A DNA stretch of 64,000 nucleotides from a bacterium (GTDB lineage: Bacteria; Bdellovibrionota; Bacteriovoracia; Bacteriovoracales; Bacteriovoracaceae): positions 145,047 through 209,046 of the forward strand of contig JAUHVL010000005.1 in the NCBI GenBank assembly GCA_030425045.1. The letters are read 5' to 3'. This document shows, one piece after another, positions 17,985-27,268 of this stretch; positions within the stretch are counted from its first letter, which is position 1; each line of letters opens with the position of its first letter. The notes beneath the pieces were generated by a model that had not been told where the DNA came from, ran no database searches, and worked only from the letters and a program-made list of their open reading frames with translations. The position numbers and the translations under genes were made by a program.

Positions 17985-20060
17985 ATGAATAGTTTTTTCG
18001 AAAGATTCAGAGAGATTACTAAAAATACCGATATGCTTATCGCTCTTGGGATTTTATTTATCCTTGGGATGATGATTGTTCCCATACCTCCCATGTTACT
18101 CGATTTGTTATTGGCCCTAACTCTATCATTTGCTGTTCTTGTACTTCTAATGACCATCTATACAAAAAAGCCATTAGATTTTTCGACATTTCCATCGGTC
18201 CTACTTGTGATGACTTTATTTCGGTTGTCTATTAACGTCGCTTCTACTCGAAATATCTTACTTAATGGTGGAGCTGAGGGAACTCAGGCCGCAGGTGAGA
18301 TTATTAGAGTTTTCGGTGAGTTCGTAGTTGGTGGTAATTATGTTGTTGGTATCATTGTGTTTATTATCCTAGTGATCATTAACTTTATTGTTATTACAAA
18401 AGGTGCGGGAAGAGTGGCAGAAGTTGCGGCACGTTTTACCTTAGATGCGATGCCTGGTAAACAAATGGCGATTGATGCAGATTTAAATGCCGGCTTAATA
18501 AATGATGAAGAAGCTAAAACGAGAAGAGCAGCGATTGCAGAAGAAGCAGACTTTTATGGATCTATGGATGGTGCTAGTAAGTTTGTTCGTGGTGATGCGA
18601 TTGCAGGTATTCTTATTACCGGGATTAACATTCTAGGTGGGATACTTGTCGGTGTTGTTCAAAATGGTTTAGATATATCTCAGGCGACAGAAACTTTTAC
18701 TCTATTAACTGTTGGTGATGGACTTGTCTCTCAAATTCCAGCTCTAATTATCTCTACAGCTGCTGGTTTAATTGCTACTCGAAATACAAATGACGATAAC
18801 CTTGGATCTCAAGTCTTTAAGCAATTTAAAGTACAGCCTAAGGCCATCTATATTGCAGCCATTGTTCTCTTTGTCTTCGCCTTAATTCCAGGCCTACCGA
18901 AATTTCCCTTTCTTGCCGTTGGAGGATTATTATCCTTTGTCGCTTATCGAGTTGAGCAAATTACAAAACAAGAAGTTGTCGAAGCGAGTAAGAAAGTTGA
19001 TGAAGAGAAGAAAACGACTCCTGAAAACCTTGAAGATCTTCTCGACCTTGAACTTATCGAGCTTGAAGTTGGTTATGGATTAGTGAGCTTAGTGGACTCT
19101 GATCAAAATGGTGATCTCCTAGAGAGAATCACTCATTTGAGAAAGCAGTTTGCGCTAGATTGGGGTGTTATCGTTCCCTCTGTTCAAATTAAAGATAATC
19201 TAGAATTAAAGCCCGGTGGTTATAATATAAAAATTAAAGGAATTGAGATTGCTAGTGGAGACCTTGTCTCGGATCACTTTTTAGCGATGGATCCAGGTGG
19301 TGTAATTGAGAAGATTGATGGTATTGAAACAGTTGAGCCTGTATTTGGACTACCTGCTGTTTGGATTACTGAAGATCAAAAAGACGATGCTCAATATAAC
19401 GGCTATACCGTTGTCGATCTTTCCACTGTTGTTGCGACACACTTGACAGAAATTCTTAAGAATAATCTTCACGAGTTATTTGGTAGACAAGAGTTAGTTT
19501 CATTACTCGAGAAATTTAAGGAAAGTTATCCGAAAGTTGTTGAAGACTTAGTACCTGACGTATTAACTCTGGGACAAGTCTTGAAAGTTTGCCAAAATCT
19601 TCTCCGTGAAGGTGTTTCAATACGAGATCTTCGCACGATATTAGAGACCCTGGCCGAGTATGGTGCTACAATAAAAGACACGGATATTCTTACTGAGAAT
19701 ACCCGACAATCTTTATATAGAACGATTACAGAAAGTGTGAAAAGTGATGTAGGAGATATACCGTTGTTTACACTTGATAGAGGAATTGAAGAGTCTATTG
19801 CTGAGAATTTAATACAGACAGAGCAAGGACAACAATTATCGCTGGATCCAAAAGTAACTCAAACAATTTTGGCCAGCTTAAATGAAAAAATAGAAGAGGC
19901 GACCAGTCTAGGAGAGAAAATGGTCGTTCTTTGTTCTCCAGTTATAAGGGGCCATTTTAAGAAATTAACCGAAAAATTTATCCCCAACCTGACGGTAATT
20001 TCACACAATGAACTAAGCCCAGAATCAAACATCAGGTCACTAGGAACGGTGAGGTTGTAG
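17985..20060 (+). CDS. flhA: Flagellar export protein FlhA
   Basis: FlhA is the largest export-gate subunit; its cytoplasmic ring binds chaperone-cargo complexes and uses the proton motive force. The 691-residue protein has about eight membrane helices in residues 15-330, with the FHIPEP-family block RVAEVAARFTLDAMPGKQMA and the FVRGDAIAGILI segment. The soluble C-terminal domain (residues 345-691) includes ELEVGYGLVSLVD, GGVIEKIDGIETVEPVFGLP and PDVLTLGQVLKVCQNLLREG. Length is typical. The flhF start follows after one base. Confidence 0.97.
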   Translation: MNSFFERFREITKNTDMLIALGILFILGMMIVPIPPMLLDLLLALTLSFAVLVLLMTIYTKKPLDFSTFPSVLLVMTLFRLSINVASTRNILLNGGAEGTQAAGEIIRVFGEFVVGGNYVVGIIVFIILVIINFIVITKGAGRVAEVAARFTLDAMPGKQMAIDADLNAGLINDEEAKTRRAAIAEEADFYGSMDGASKFVRGDAIAGILITGINILGGILVGVVQNGLDISQATETFTLLTVGDGLVSQIPALIISTAAGLIATRNTNDDNLGSQVFKQFKVQPKAIYIAAIVLFVFALIPGLPKFPFLAVGGLLSFVAYRVEQITKQEVVEASKKVDEEKKTTPENLEDLLDLELIELEVGYGLVSLVDSDQNGDLLERITHLRKQFALDWGVIVPSVQIKDNLELKPGGYNIKIKGIEIASGDLVSDHFLAMDPGGVIEKIDGIETVEPVFGLPAVWITEDQKDDAQYNGYTVVDLSTVVATHLTEILKNNLHELFGRQELVSLLEKFKESYPKVVEDLVPDVLTLGQVLKVCQNLLREGVSIRDLRTILETLAEYGATIKDTDILTENTRQSLYRTITESVKSDVGDIPLFTLDRGIEESIAENLIQTEQGQQLSLDPKVTQTILASLNEKIEEATSLGEKMVVLCSPVIRGHFKKLTEKFIPNLTVISHNELSPESNIRSLGTVRL

Positions 20061-20061
20061 G

Positions 20062-21423
20062 ATGTACGTAAGAAAATTTGAAGCAGAAACAATGGATCAA
20101 GCATTACAGGAAATCAAGCAAGAGCTTGGACCTGATGCTATTATTCTAAAAACAAAAACAAACAAGGGCCTTGGTGGTAGTTTTAAAAAGGGTAGAGTTG
20201 AAGTTACAGCAGCAATATCTGAAAAGAACTACACTAAGAAATCACTAGCAGAACAAAGTATGTCGGAAACAGATCGAGAAAAATTTTATCAATCACCATC
20301 AAGTCATATCTCAAGTATGTTAGATAATTTTTCAGATAGTGGAACAGCTACTCATGAAGTAAAGAATCCAGGTTATGGAAATTTAGCTTTAAATAAAGCT
20401 GTTAAAACGGTAAAAGATGTTACCAAAAAGGCACAATCTTCACTGGATGATTTTTTAAGTCAAGAGCCAATGCAAGAGGTAAGAAGAGCAGCTCCTGTCA
20501 GAAATGAAGTGAACGAGATTCAAATTCCAACGCCTCCGACTCCCTCTACTCAGCCTGTTTCTAACCCTGTAAATACAGAATTCTACGATCAGAAAATAGA
20601 ATTTTTAGAGAAGAAAGTTTTAGAGCTTTCTCGTACCCTAAACACTGTTGTCAATGACGAGCCAGAAGGGGTCCGAGAAATGAGAACGGTCATGCGTTCG
20701 TTATCAATTGATGAGTCTTATATTCAAGAGTTAATCAGAAAATCAATCTTTGAACTTGGTAATGAAGAATTAAGAAATTTTGATTCAGTATTTGAGTATT
20801 GTTTAAAAGAAATGTTTGAAAAAATTTCTACTAAACCAGCTCTCTTTACACAAAATGATATTGTCTCACCTATAACAATTGTTCTATCTGAAACAAGTAA
20901 TGGTCAGTCTTCAATGTTATACAAATTAGCTGCTTTAAAAGAAAACTGTGTGATTATTTCCTACGGAGCAGAAGATAATAGAGATTTTGTTAAGAGTATG
21001 TTTGATATAAAAGTAGAGCATGCGACAACAGCTGCAGAAGTTGTTTCACTTGCTAGAAATTATACTGAAGCTAAGACAACGGTCTTCATTGACTACAAAA
21101 ATTCTACGAAAGAAATCAATGAAGCAAAGAACTTTATAGAAGGACTAAAAAGATCATTTGATCAAGTGGAAACTTTGATCTGTCTTTCGGCAATTCATTC
21201 AGAAATTTATAATAAAAGTATAGTCACTCGCTACGGGCAAATGGCTAATGGCTTAGTTTTAAATATGTTGGATTTATGTTTAGACTATGGCCCCATTTTT
21301 AATATTTCACTTTCCAATTCACATCTACCTATGGTGTTTTTTGGAACGGGGACAACAGTTCCAGATGATATTGAATCTGCAACTAAAGAGAGAATTCTCG
21401 CAGGAATGTTCAAGTTAAATTGA
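20062..21423 (+). CDS. flhF: FlhF-family protein with degenerate GTPase motifs
   Basis: FlhF is an SRP-type GTPase that sets the polar site of flagellum assembly. Position between flhA and flhG and the N-terminal B domain (KFEAETMDQALQEIKQELGP) identify it. The N domain (residues about 205-255) and G-domain layout are recognisable, but the nucleotide motifs are gone. The Walker A region at residues 276-284 reads SETSNGQSS, with Gln282 where lysine is required. DTAGR is replaced by DYKNS (D344), and TKLDE by NMLDL (401-405). The closing segment VPDDIESATKERILAGMF is conserved. The frame is undamaged over 453 codons, so this looks like a maintained pseudo-GTPase and not a pseudogene. Confidence 0.85.
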   Translation: MYVRKFEAETMDQALQEIKQELGPDAIILKTKTNKGLGGSFKKGRVEVTAAISEKNYTKKSLAEQSMSETDREKFYQSPSSHISSMLDNFSDSGTATHEVKNPGYGNLALNKAVKTVKDVTKKAQSSLDDFLSQEPMQEVRRAAPVRNEVNEIQIPTPPTPSTQPVSNPVNTEFYDQKIEFLEKKVLELSRTLNTVVNDEPEGVREMRTVMRSLSIDESYIQELIRKSIFELGNEELRNFDSVFEYCLKEMFEKISTKPALFTQNDIVSPITIVLSETSNGQSSMLYKLAALKENCVIISYGAEDNRDFVKSMFDIKVEHATTAAEVVSLARNYTEAKTTVFIDYKNSTKEINEAKNFIEGLKRSFDQVETLICLSAIHSEIYNKSIVTRYGQMANGLVLNMLDLCLDYGPIFNISLSNSHLPMVFFGTGTTVPDDIESATKERILAGMFKLN

Positions 21424-21478
21424 ACAAATATATTTAGATAGAGATTAAAAAGGATTTTTAATTTTCTTAGGAGACAGG

Positions 21479-22384
21479 ATGTCTGAATTACGTGCTACCA
21501 AATGGTTGTTGTCTAACCATCCCAAAATTTCTCAACAGAACATCAGAAATGATTTTAATTCTACCAAAGCTAAAACCATAGCCGTTGCTAGCGGAAAGGG
21601 AGGGGTCGGAAAAACTTCCGTTACGTTAAAAACAGCTCATCTTTTAAGTATGATGGGAAAAAAGGTTTTACTCATTGATTGTGATTTTAACCTTTCAAAT
21701 ACCGTTGTTAAGTTAGGCTTACCAATTAAGAACGAGCTTTGGGATTATGTTAATCATCAAAAAACTCTTGATGAAATTATTATAAAAAATGGAAATTTCC
21801 ATCTTCTACCTGCTTGTAGCGGTAATCTAGATTTTTCAGATAATGAAGAAAGTATAGAAAAAATTATCATCGATATATTGACTGAGAAAGAGAGCTCTTA
21901 TGATTATATTTTTCTAGATTGCTCAGCTGGCGTAAGTAAATCAGTTTTAACACTGTCAGCTTATTGTGACTATAGAATGGTTGTCGTGACACCTGATAAA
22001 TCCTCGATAACCGACTCTTATTCTCTATTAAAGCTTCTTAATAAGAAGTATGGAATAAATGAAAACCATCTTGTTTTAAATAAGATCTCTAATCAGTCTC
22101 AATACAGTAAGCTCGTGAATACGCTTTCTTCGACCGTTGATAGGTTTCTCAATTGTAGACTAAATATTCTTGGTGGTATTAGTTTTATGTTTGAAGACTC
22201 CGACAGTTTTGATCAACATCTGTTAAATTTTTCCGATAATAAAATACATTCTCAATTTACGAAACTTGTTAAAAAACTCACCGATGAGGTGGATGACACT
22301 AGATCATTTTCTGGTAGCGAGGAGCTTTACCTCTCTATTAAGGGAAATGATTTGAAACAGGAAGTTCAGATTCAATCATTGTAA
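21479..22384 (+). CDS. flhG: FlhG (FleN/YlxH), MinD-type ATPase
   Basis: FlhG limits flagellar number, normally with FlhF. The 301-residue protein has an intact deviant Walker A (G39-KGGVGKT46), the second motif LLIDCDFNLSN and the Walker B-like YDYIFLDCSAG, so ATP-driven dimerisation is expected. The C-terminal part is shorter in recognisable motifs. The N-terminal extension before the P-loop (residues 1-33) does not show the DQAxxLR motif that in studied FlhG proteins activates FlhF GTPase. This fits the degenerate FlhF next door. GGAG lies before ATG 21479. Confidence 0.93.
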   Translation: MSELRATKWLLSNHPKISQQNIRNDFNSTKAKTIAVASGKGGVGKTSVTLKTAHLLSMMGKKVLLIDCDFNLSNTVVKLGLPIKNELWDYVNHQKTLDEIIIKNGNFHLLPACSGNLDFSDNEESIEKIIIDILTEKESSYDYIFLDCSAGVSKSVLTLSAYCDYRMVVVTPDKSSITDSYSLLKLLNKKYGINENHLVLNKISNQSQYSKLVNTLSSTVDRFLNCRLNILGGISFMFEDSDSFDQHLLNFSDNKIHSQFTKLVKKLTDEVDDTRSFSGSEELYLSIKGNDLKQEVQIQSL

Positions 22385-22395
22385 GGAGTACAAGC

Positions 22396-23181
22396 ATGTC
22401 ATCCCTCTCAAAAAAATTAAGAAATTTAAAAGATTATCGCTCAACAGTAGATCCCGCTGTTAAAGATGAAATTATTATTGAATATGCACCACTCATTAAA
22501 TATATAGCTCAAAAAATTGCAGCGAGGCTTCCAAGTAATATTGAACTAGATGATCTGATTTCTTGTGGAGTGATTGGCCTTATGGACGCAATCGAAAAAT
22601 TTGATCCGAGCATGGATAACAAGTTTAAAACATATGCAGAATTTAGAATTCGAGGGGCGATTCTTGATGAACTGAGAGCACAAGATTGGGTTCCAAGATC
22701 AGTAAGAGAAAAAGCAAAGTTAGTGGAAAGAACGTATTCAAAGCTAGAGTCTGAGCTAGGCAGGCCTGCTACTGATGAAGAGATGTGTAAAGAACTAGAC
22801 TGTACTCAAGAGGAGTTTCACGACCTTCTTAATAAGGCGAAATCGATATCACTCTTAAATATTGATGATAGTGCTTCATTTAATAGAGGTGACAAAAAAC
22901 TTTTAGCTGGTCTGATGGAAGATCATAGGGATTCAAACCCTTTTAGTGCCGTCAGTTATAAAAATACAAGAGATAAAATTAAAGACGGGATTAAAAACCT
23001 TCCTGAAAAGCAGAGACTTGTCTTATCTCTTTACTACTACGAAGACCTAAACTTAAAAGAAATTGGACAAGTTCTAGATGTAACAGAGTCAAGAGTTTCT
23101 CAACTACATACACAAGCGATATTAAAACTAAGAGGGAAATTAAAATCGGTGTTCCAAGAGCCCGAAGACCTCGCTGCTTAG
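22396..23181 (+). CDS. fliA: Flagellar sigma factor FliA (sigma-28)
   Basis: The 261-residue product is a FliA/WhiG-type sigma factor that directs transcription of late flagellar genes. Region 2 includes LIKYIAQKIAARLPSNIELD, DLISCGVIGLMDAIEKFDPS and the -10 recognition stretch KTYAEFRIRGAILDELRAQD. Region 3 follows, and region 4 has LPEKQRLVLSLYYYEDLNLK and the helix-turn-helix EIGQVLDVTESRVSQLH. AAGGAG precedes the ATG. No flgM anti-sigma gene is visible in the window. Confidence 0.96.
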   Translation: MSSLSKKLRNLKDYRSTVDPAVKDEIIIEYAPLIKYIAQKIAARLPSNIELDDLISCGVIGLMDAIEKFDPSMDNKFKTYAEFRIRGAILDELRAQDWVPRSVREKAKLVERTYSKLESELGRPATDEEMCKELDCTQEEFHDLLNKAKSISLLNIDDSASFNRGDKKLLAGLMEDHRDSNPFSAVSYKNTRDKIKDGIKNLPEKQRLVLSLYYYEDLNLKEIGQVLDVTESRVSQLHTQAILKLRGKLKSVFQEPEDLAA

Positions 23182-23188
23182 GAATTTT

Positions 23189-24145
23189 ATGGGAAGAGAG
23201 TTAGATAATTTTTATAACAAAGGCTTAGATGTTCTAGGTGATCTCTATCAAACCTCTTCCTCTGAAACTCGTTCTCAACTTGAGCAACTTTATTACCAAA
23301 TGGGACTGCTCAAAAATCAAGCCGAAATTGAATCAGAAAAAATTGAACAATTCCAAAATATTAAGTTTCTCCTTCAAGAGCAGCTAGAGTACTCATTAAA
23401 GTTATTTGTTCGTCGAAATAAGATGGGAATCGTTAAAACGAATTGGACTGATATATCGAAAGTAAGTTTTTCAAAGCTTAATAGAATTGTTGAAGTGATG
23501 CCTTTTTCTTATTTTGCGTTGAAGTTTTTTAATATCAAAAGAAAAGTGAATTATATCATCGATGAAAATGCCATTGTGGCCAGTGGGGAAATCGATGATT
23601 TGGTAGATCTTGATAAGGTGAGATCACAGGCTTATGCCTTAACCAAGAGTATGTTTGCTCGAAAAGTAATTCTAACCTATGAGATTGACGAGAATGAAAT
23701 TGAAGAAAAGCCAACGCTAAGGTTAATTTTTGATTATTCAAACCACGAAGACTATACCTATGCTGTAAAAGTTGATGAAAAAGGTTCTGGGACTTTAGGG
23801 CTTCCATCAAATTTTAAATCTTATCGAATCACTCGGGATAAATTTAATAAGATGGATAAGCATCATATCGTTATCGTGACAAAAGACTTTCAAGTCAAAA
23901 AAGTTCTAACTTCTCCTGAAAAGCTTAGGGCCAAATTGCCAAAGTCTGAAATTATTCATTTTCCCTTCCTCTTTCGTCCTCTTTCACTCATAATACCAAG
24001 AGAGGGTGAGATATTATATTCTCCCCAAATAATGGATAATATTAGTACAGGATGTATGGATGCCCCAAAGCAAGAACTTGCTTTTCAAAACAAGACATCA
24101 AATAACTTCATCTATTTCGATTTTTTCTCGCTCTTCACTGAGTGA
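23189..24145 (+). CDS. Unknown protein downstream of fliA
   Basis: The product is 318 residues, soluble, with no signal peptide or membrane segment. Residues 25-65 are predicted by eye to be a coiled coil (SETRSQLEQLYYQMGLLKNQ and following). The rest is mixed alpha/beta with many Lys and Phe. The ATG lies seven bases after the fliA stop, with AGGA just upstream, so it is very likely in the same transcript and may act in flagellar assembly or its regulation. I do not recognise a family. Confidence 0.75.
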   Translation: MGRELDNFYNKGLDVLGDLYQTSSSETRSQLEQLYYQMGLLKNQAEIESEKIEQFQNIKFLLQEQLEYSLKLFVRRNKMGIVKTNWTDISKVSFSKLNRIVEVMPFSYFALKFFNIKRKVNYIIDENAIVASGEIDDLVDLDKVRSQAYALTKSMFARKVILTYEIDENEIEEKPTLRLIFDYSNHEDYTYAVKVDEKGSGTLGLPSNFKSYRITRDKFNKMDKHHIVIVTKDFQVKKVLTSPEKLRAKLPKSEIIHFPFLFRPLSLIIPREGEILYSPQIMDNISTGCMDAPKQELAFQNKTSNNFIYFDFFSLFTE

Positions 24146-24196
24146 GGGGTTTTGTAATCTCAAACATTTAAAATTTATTTCTTATAGAGGTCTTTC

Positions 24197-26575
24197 ATGA
24201 AGATGAACCTAGGAAAAAGTATTCAACGCTTTTATTTCTTTAAAACATTGATCTTAGTGGGTCTAATGGGCTACGGAGTTTATTATCTAATGCAGAATAA
24301 CTTCTTTAGTTCAGAAGAAATTAATGAAGTCTTTGAATCTAATTATCTTATTCAAAAATATCAAAAAGTTTCTCCTGTCGCTCAAATTAAAAAGTTTGTT
24401 GATCAGGATAGAATTAGTGATGCTGCAAATAGTTTAAATGAGTTAGAAAGCTCTGTTTCTCAATTCTCATCACTTGAGAACAATTCAAAAACAGGTTTAT
24501 CAGCTACGATTAAAAAGCAAAAAGATGTTTTAAATAAACTTCTAGGGTATCCAAGTATCTCTTCGATCACTTCTGTCTTTAGTAATAAAATTGCAAGTTT
24601 TAACTCCTTTGTTTCGACAAATGGATGGAGAACTCTAACCAGAGTTTCAAAAAGAGTAAGAGCACGTTTTTCTCATTCAAGTTTGAGAAGTGGAAATTAC
24701 TATGACTACTCAAAATTTAATAAAACATATTATGCGACAGTGAAAGATATAAAGTTGATGGAAAAAGTAACGATGAACTCGGTTCTTTCTAGCAGAGATA
24801 AGCAAAGCATTATGGTTAAGCTAAGAAACTTATCAACTGAAATGAATATGTTAAATAAGTATTTAGCTGATTTGGGCAAGTTTGATAGCAATCATAAATC
24901 TTTAAATATTAAATTTAACAATTGGCTTAAAAAAGTTTCGCCAGAAATAATAGCTAAAAAGAATAGTCATGATGAAATGTCTAAAAATATTGCTCTTTAT
25001 ATTGCGGGAATTTTTTCGTTTATCTTATTAGGTCTTCTTTTTGGGTTTGTTACTTATAGAACAACAACGAGAAAGATGATTAAAGAGGTTGAATCAACAA
25101 TTGTTGATCAAATTCAAGAGAGAATTATTCCAACGGTTGATACCGTAGATGAAAAATTCTTTAGTCCTGAGTATGAAGAAAAGCTTTTAAAGTTTAGAGA
25201 ATATATTCATAAGAGAATAAGTCTAGGTAGTATCTTTCAAGAAACGACTCCCTTTGGAACATTATTGTTGGATTCTAATTTAAATTTAGTCTGGGCCAAT
25301 GATTTAGTTTATGAAACTTGGGGTCTTACTGAAAAAAGAATTAATGATCTTATAACGTGGGATTATCTTCAAATGTTTACAAACCTTGGTGAAGATGACC
25401 CGATACAAATGGCCTTAAACCAGGCCATTGCAGGGATTTATCAGATTCAAATCAAAGGAGCTGATAAGGAAGATTGCTTACCATTTGAGATGTATGTTTC
25501 ACCTGTGGAGTATGCAAACCAGAAACGAATTATGATCTTTCTTTATCCCTTAAGGTCGCTAGAAGAGTCTCTTGCTAACCAAACAAAATCAATTATTGGT
25601 CCTGTTTCGAGAACGATTGAAGCTCTTACTCAGGGGACATTTAAAAAAGAGAAGAAAGAAGCTCTTTCTTCGGATTACGAAGTTGCCGGTATTAGTGAGG
25701 TTTTTCATAAATTTGAATCTTTCAATGAGCTCATTATTCAACAGCGATATTCTCTTCTCTCAGAGATAGAAGACTTAGAGAATAAACTCTTTGATAAATT
25801 GAAAGTAATTGATGATATCTCACACCAATTAAAAGAAATTACAATCAAAAATGATACTGCACAATCTGCAATCAAAAATACGAAAACGACGGTTGTTCAT
25901 AATATTGATTTACGTTACGAAGTTGAGTCTGATTTTGAAGATCTCATGAAAATTTCAAAATTCTTAACAAAAGAAAACGATCAGCTAATTAAGCATTCTG
26001 AAAAAGCTCAAGGCCTTATCGATGAAAATGCCAGAGCTTTCACAGGTGTTTCTGAAGTTAAAGATCGGCTGAAAAAGTTAAAGAGTAACCTTGCTGATTA
26101 CCGTCAGAGACTTGGGCAATCGGTAGATCAAACGATGATATTTACTAAAATGGACTCAACCAGTAGATTGGATCATAAAAAGCTCGTTGATAGTTTGACA
26201 AAAATTAAGCTTGAAATGAAAGGCTTTGAAACAGCTCTTTTAGAGTTTTCTAAAGTTGGTCAAGACCTTGATGTAGGACTTGCAAAATTATCCATGACCT
26301 TTGAGGGAAAAGAAGCTCCCGATGTCTCGGAATATAGAAAAAGATTAAAAGGTATTATTAAAAAAGTAGATGAGCTAAATTTTTCACTTGAAAACAATAG
26401 CCGTTCAGGAGAAAAAAGCGACAACCTTTTAGTTAGCTCGATTTCAAATCTCTATCACGCCGTCAGTGGTGAAAATAAGATTATTGAAGGCATTTCTGGT
26501 CTTATTGCAGGTAGCAGAGATGATTATTCAAACAACTCTGAAACCCAATCATTTAGTGAATCTTCTAATGTTTGA
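24197..26575 (+). CDS. PAS-domain transmembrane protein with long coiled coil (orphan sensor)
   Basis: The 792-residue product has a membrane helix near residues 15-33, a periplasmic helical domain (about 35-260), a second helix (265-286), a PAS domain (about 345-445, LGSIFQETTPFGTLLLDSNL then WANDLVYETWGL) and a long coiled-coil C-terminus. The topology is that of a chemoreceptor or sensor kinase. However, I see no HisKA/HATPase, no GGDEF, and no methyl-accepting signalling hairpin (the conserved EAARAGE-type tip is absent). It lies at the 3' end of the flagellar operon, so a role in motility signalling is an inference. Its last 52 bases overlap the converging coaE. Confidence 0.75.
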   Translation: MKMNLGKSIQRFYFFKTLILVGLMGYGVYYLMQNNFFSSEEINEVFESNYLIQKYQKVSPVAQIKKFVDQDRISDAANSLNELESSVSQFSSLENNSKTGLSATIKKQKDVLNKLLGYPSISSITSVFSNKIASFNSFVSTNGWRTLTRVSKRVRARFSHSSLRSGNYYDYSKFNKTYYATVKDIKLMEKVTMNSVLSSRDKQSIMVKLRNLSTEMNMLNKYLADLGKFDSNHKSLNIKFNNWLKKVSPEIIAKKNSHDEMSKNIALYIAGIFSFILLGLLFGFVTYRTTTRKMIKEVESTIVDQIQERIIPTVDTVDEKFFSPEYEEKLLKFREYIHKRISLGSIFQETTPFGTLLLDSNLNLVWANDLVYETWGLTEKRINDLITWDYLQMFTNLGEDDPIQMALNQAIAGIYQIQIKGADKEDCLPFEMYVSPVEYANQKRIMIFLYPLRSLEESLANQTKSIIGPVSRTIEALTQGTFKKEKKEALSSDYEVAGISEVFHKFESFNELIIQQRYSLLSEIEDLENKLFDKLKVIDDISHQLKEITIKNDTAQSAIKNTKTTVVHNIDLRYEVESDFEDLMKISKFLTKENDQLIKHSEKAQGLIDENARAFTGVSEVKDRLKKLKSNLADYRQRLGQSVDQTMIFTKMDSTSRLDHKKLVDSLTKIKLEMKGFETALLEFSKVGQDLDVGLAKLSMTFEGKEAPDVSEYRKRLKGIIKKVDELNFSLENNSRSGEKSDNLLVSSISNLYHAVSGENKIIEGISGLIAGSRDDYSNNSETQSFSESSNV

Positions 26576-27162
26576 AGGTCAGAAGTATTGTTGATTGAGT
26601 AGTCGGCTAGACTTCTTTTTTGTTCGATATCTATTTGATTTGCAAGAATACTCTCTGCTAAATCTTGCTCGATATGATCTCTTTCCATGAGTCTTTTTAT
26701 CTGTACCTCTCTCGGTGTATAAATTACGAGTGAGTAATCAACAAGTTTGGCGAGATTTTTTTCAAAAAGTAGAGGAACATCATAAACGATAACCTTATCT
26801 TCATTGCTATAAGAACTATTAAATTGTTGTGGTAATTGTTGATAAAGAAATTGTTCTAATTTTTCTCTATTATTCTGGTTTGAAAAAGCAATGGATCTTA
26901 AAGATTTAAAATTGATCGTATCTTGTTCTATGACCTGCGGAAACTCTGCTTTAATATAAGTTAACGTATTAGGGAGAGCGTATATTTCTTTTATTAATTT
27001 ATCGGCACAAATAACTCTAAAACCTTTATTACTCAAAAAAGTAGAAGCGGTCGTTTTTCCTGTGGCAATTCCACCAGTTAGTCCAATAATAGGAATAGGA
27101 CATTGATGAAGTCTTGAGTCTTTTGAAAGCTTGATAAATTTTGGTTTTAAGCTTGTTGTCAT
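26524..27162 (-). CDS. coaE: Dephospho-CoA kinase
   Basis: CoaE phosphorylates the ribose 3'-OH of dephospho-CoA in the last step of CoA synthesis. The 212-residue product carries the P-loop G30-GIATGKT37 inside IIGLTGGIATGKTT, the CoaE block GFRVICADKL, and YDVPLLFEKNLAKLVDYSLV with the later RLMERD and ILANQ segments. The N-terminus is about 20 residues longer than usual, and no Shine-Dalgarno sequence precedes ATG 27162; a promoter -10 sits six bases upstream instead. The 3' end overlaps the converging sensor gene by 52 bases. Other CoA genes lie at 53777-59672. Confidence 0.94.
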   Translation of the reverse strand: MTTSLKPKFIKLSKDSRLHQCPIPIIGLTGGIATGKTTASTFLSNKGFRVICADKLIKEIYALPNTLTYIKAEFPQVIEQDTINFKSLRSIAFSNQNNREKLEQFLYQQLPQQFNSSYSNEDKVIVYDVPLLFEKNLAKLVDYSLVIYTPREVQIKRLMERDHIEQDLAESILANQIDIEQKRSLADYSINNTSDLQTLEDSLNDWVSELFE

Positions 27163-27168
27163 AGTGAA

Positions 27169-27197
27169 ATACTAAATAATATTTAATAATTTGTCAT
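27169..27197 (-). promoter_or_regulatory. Promoter of coaE placed for a leaderless transcript
   Basis: On the minus strand ATGACA (27197-27192) and TAGTAT (27174-27169) are separated by 17 bases. Only six bases (TTCACT) separate TAGTAT from the coaE ATG. Both hexamers match the sigma-70 consensus well and the spacing is ideal, so transcription should begin at or next to the start codon. Confidence 0.55.
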
Positions 27198-27268
27198 ATT
27201 AAGAATTTAATCATCTATAATATGGAATTAACCAAAAGCAAAATGACTTCTGATTAAAGGAAATAGAT

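Noticed and set aside
20062..21423. flhF considered as a pseudogene
   Set aside because: The 453-codon frame is uninterrupted, the length is normal, and conserved blocks remain at both ends, so a maintained gene with lost catalysis is more likely.
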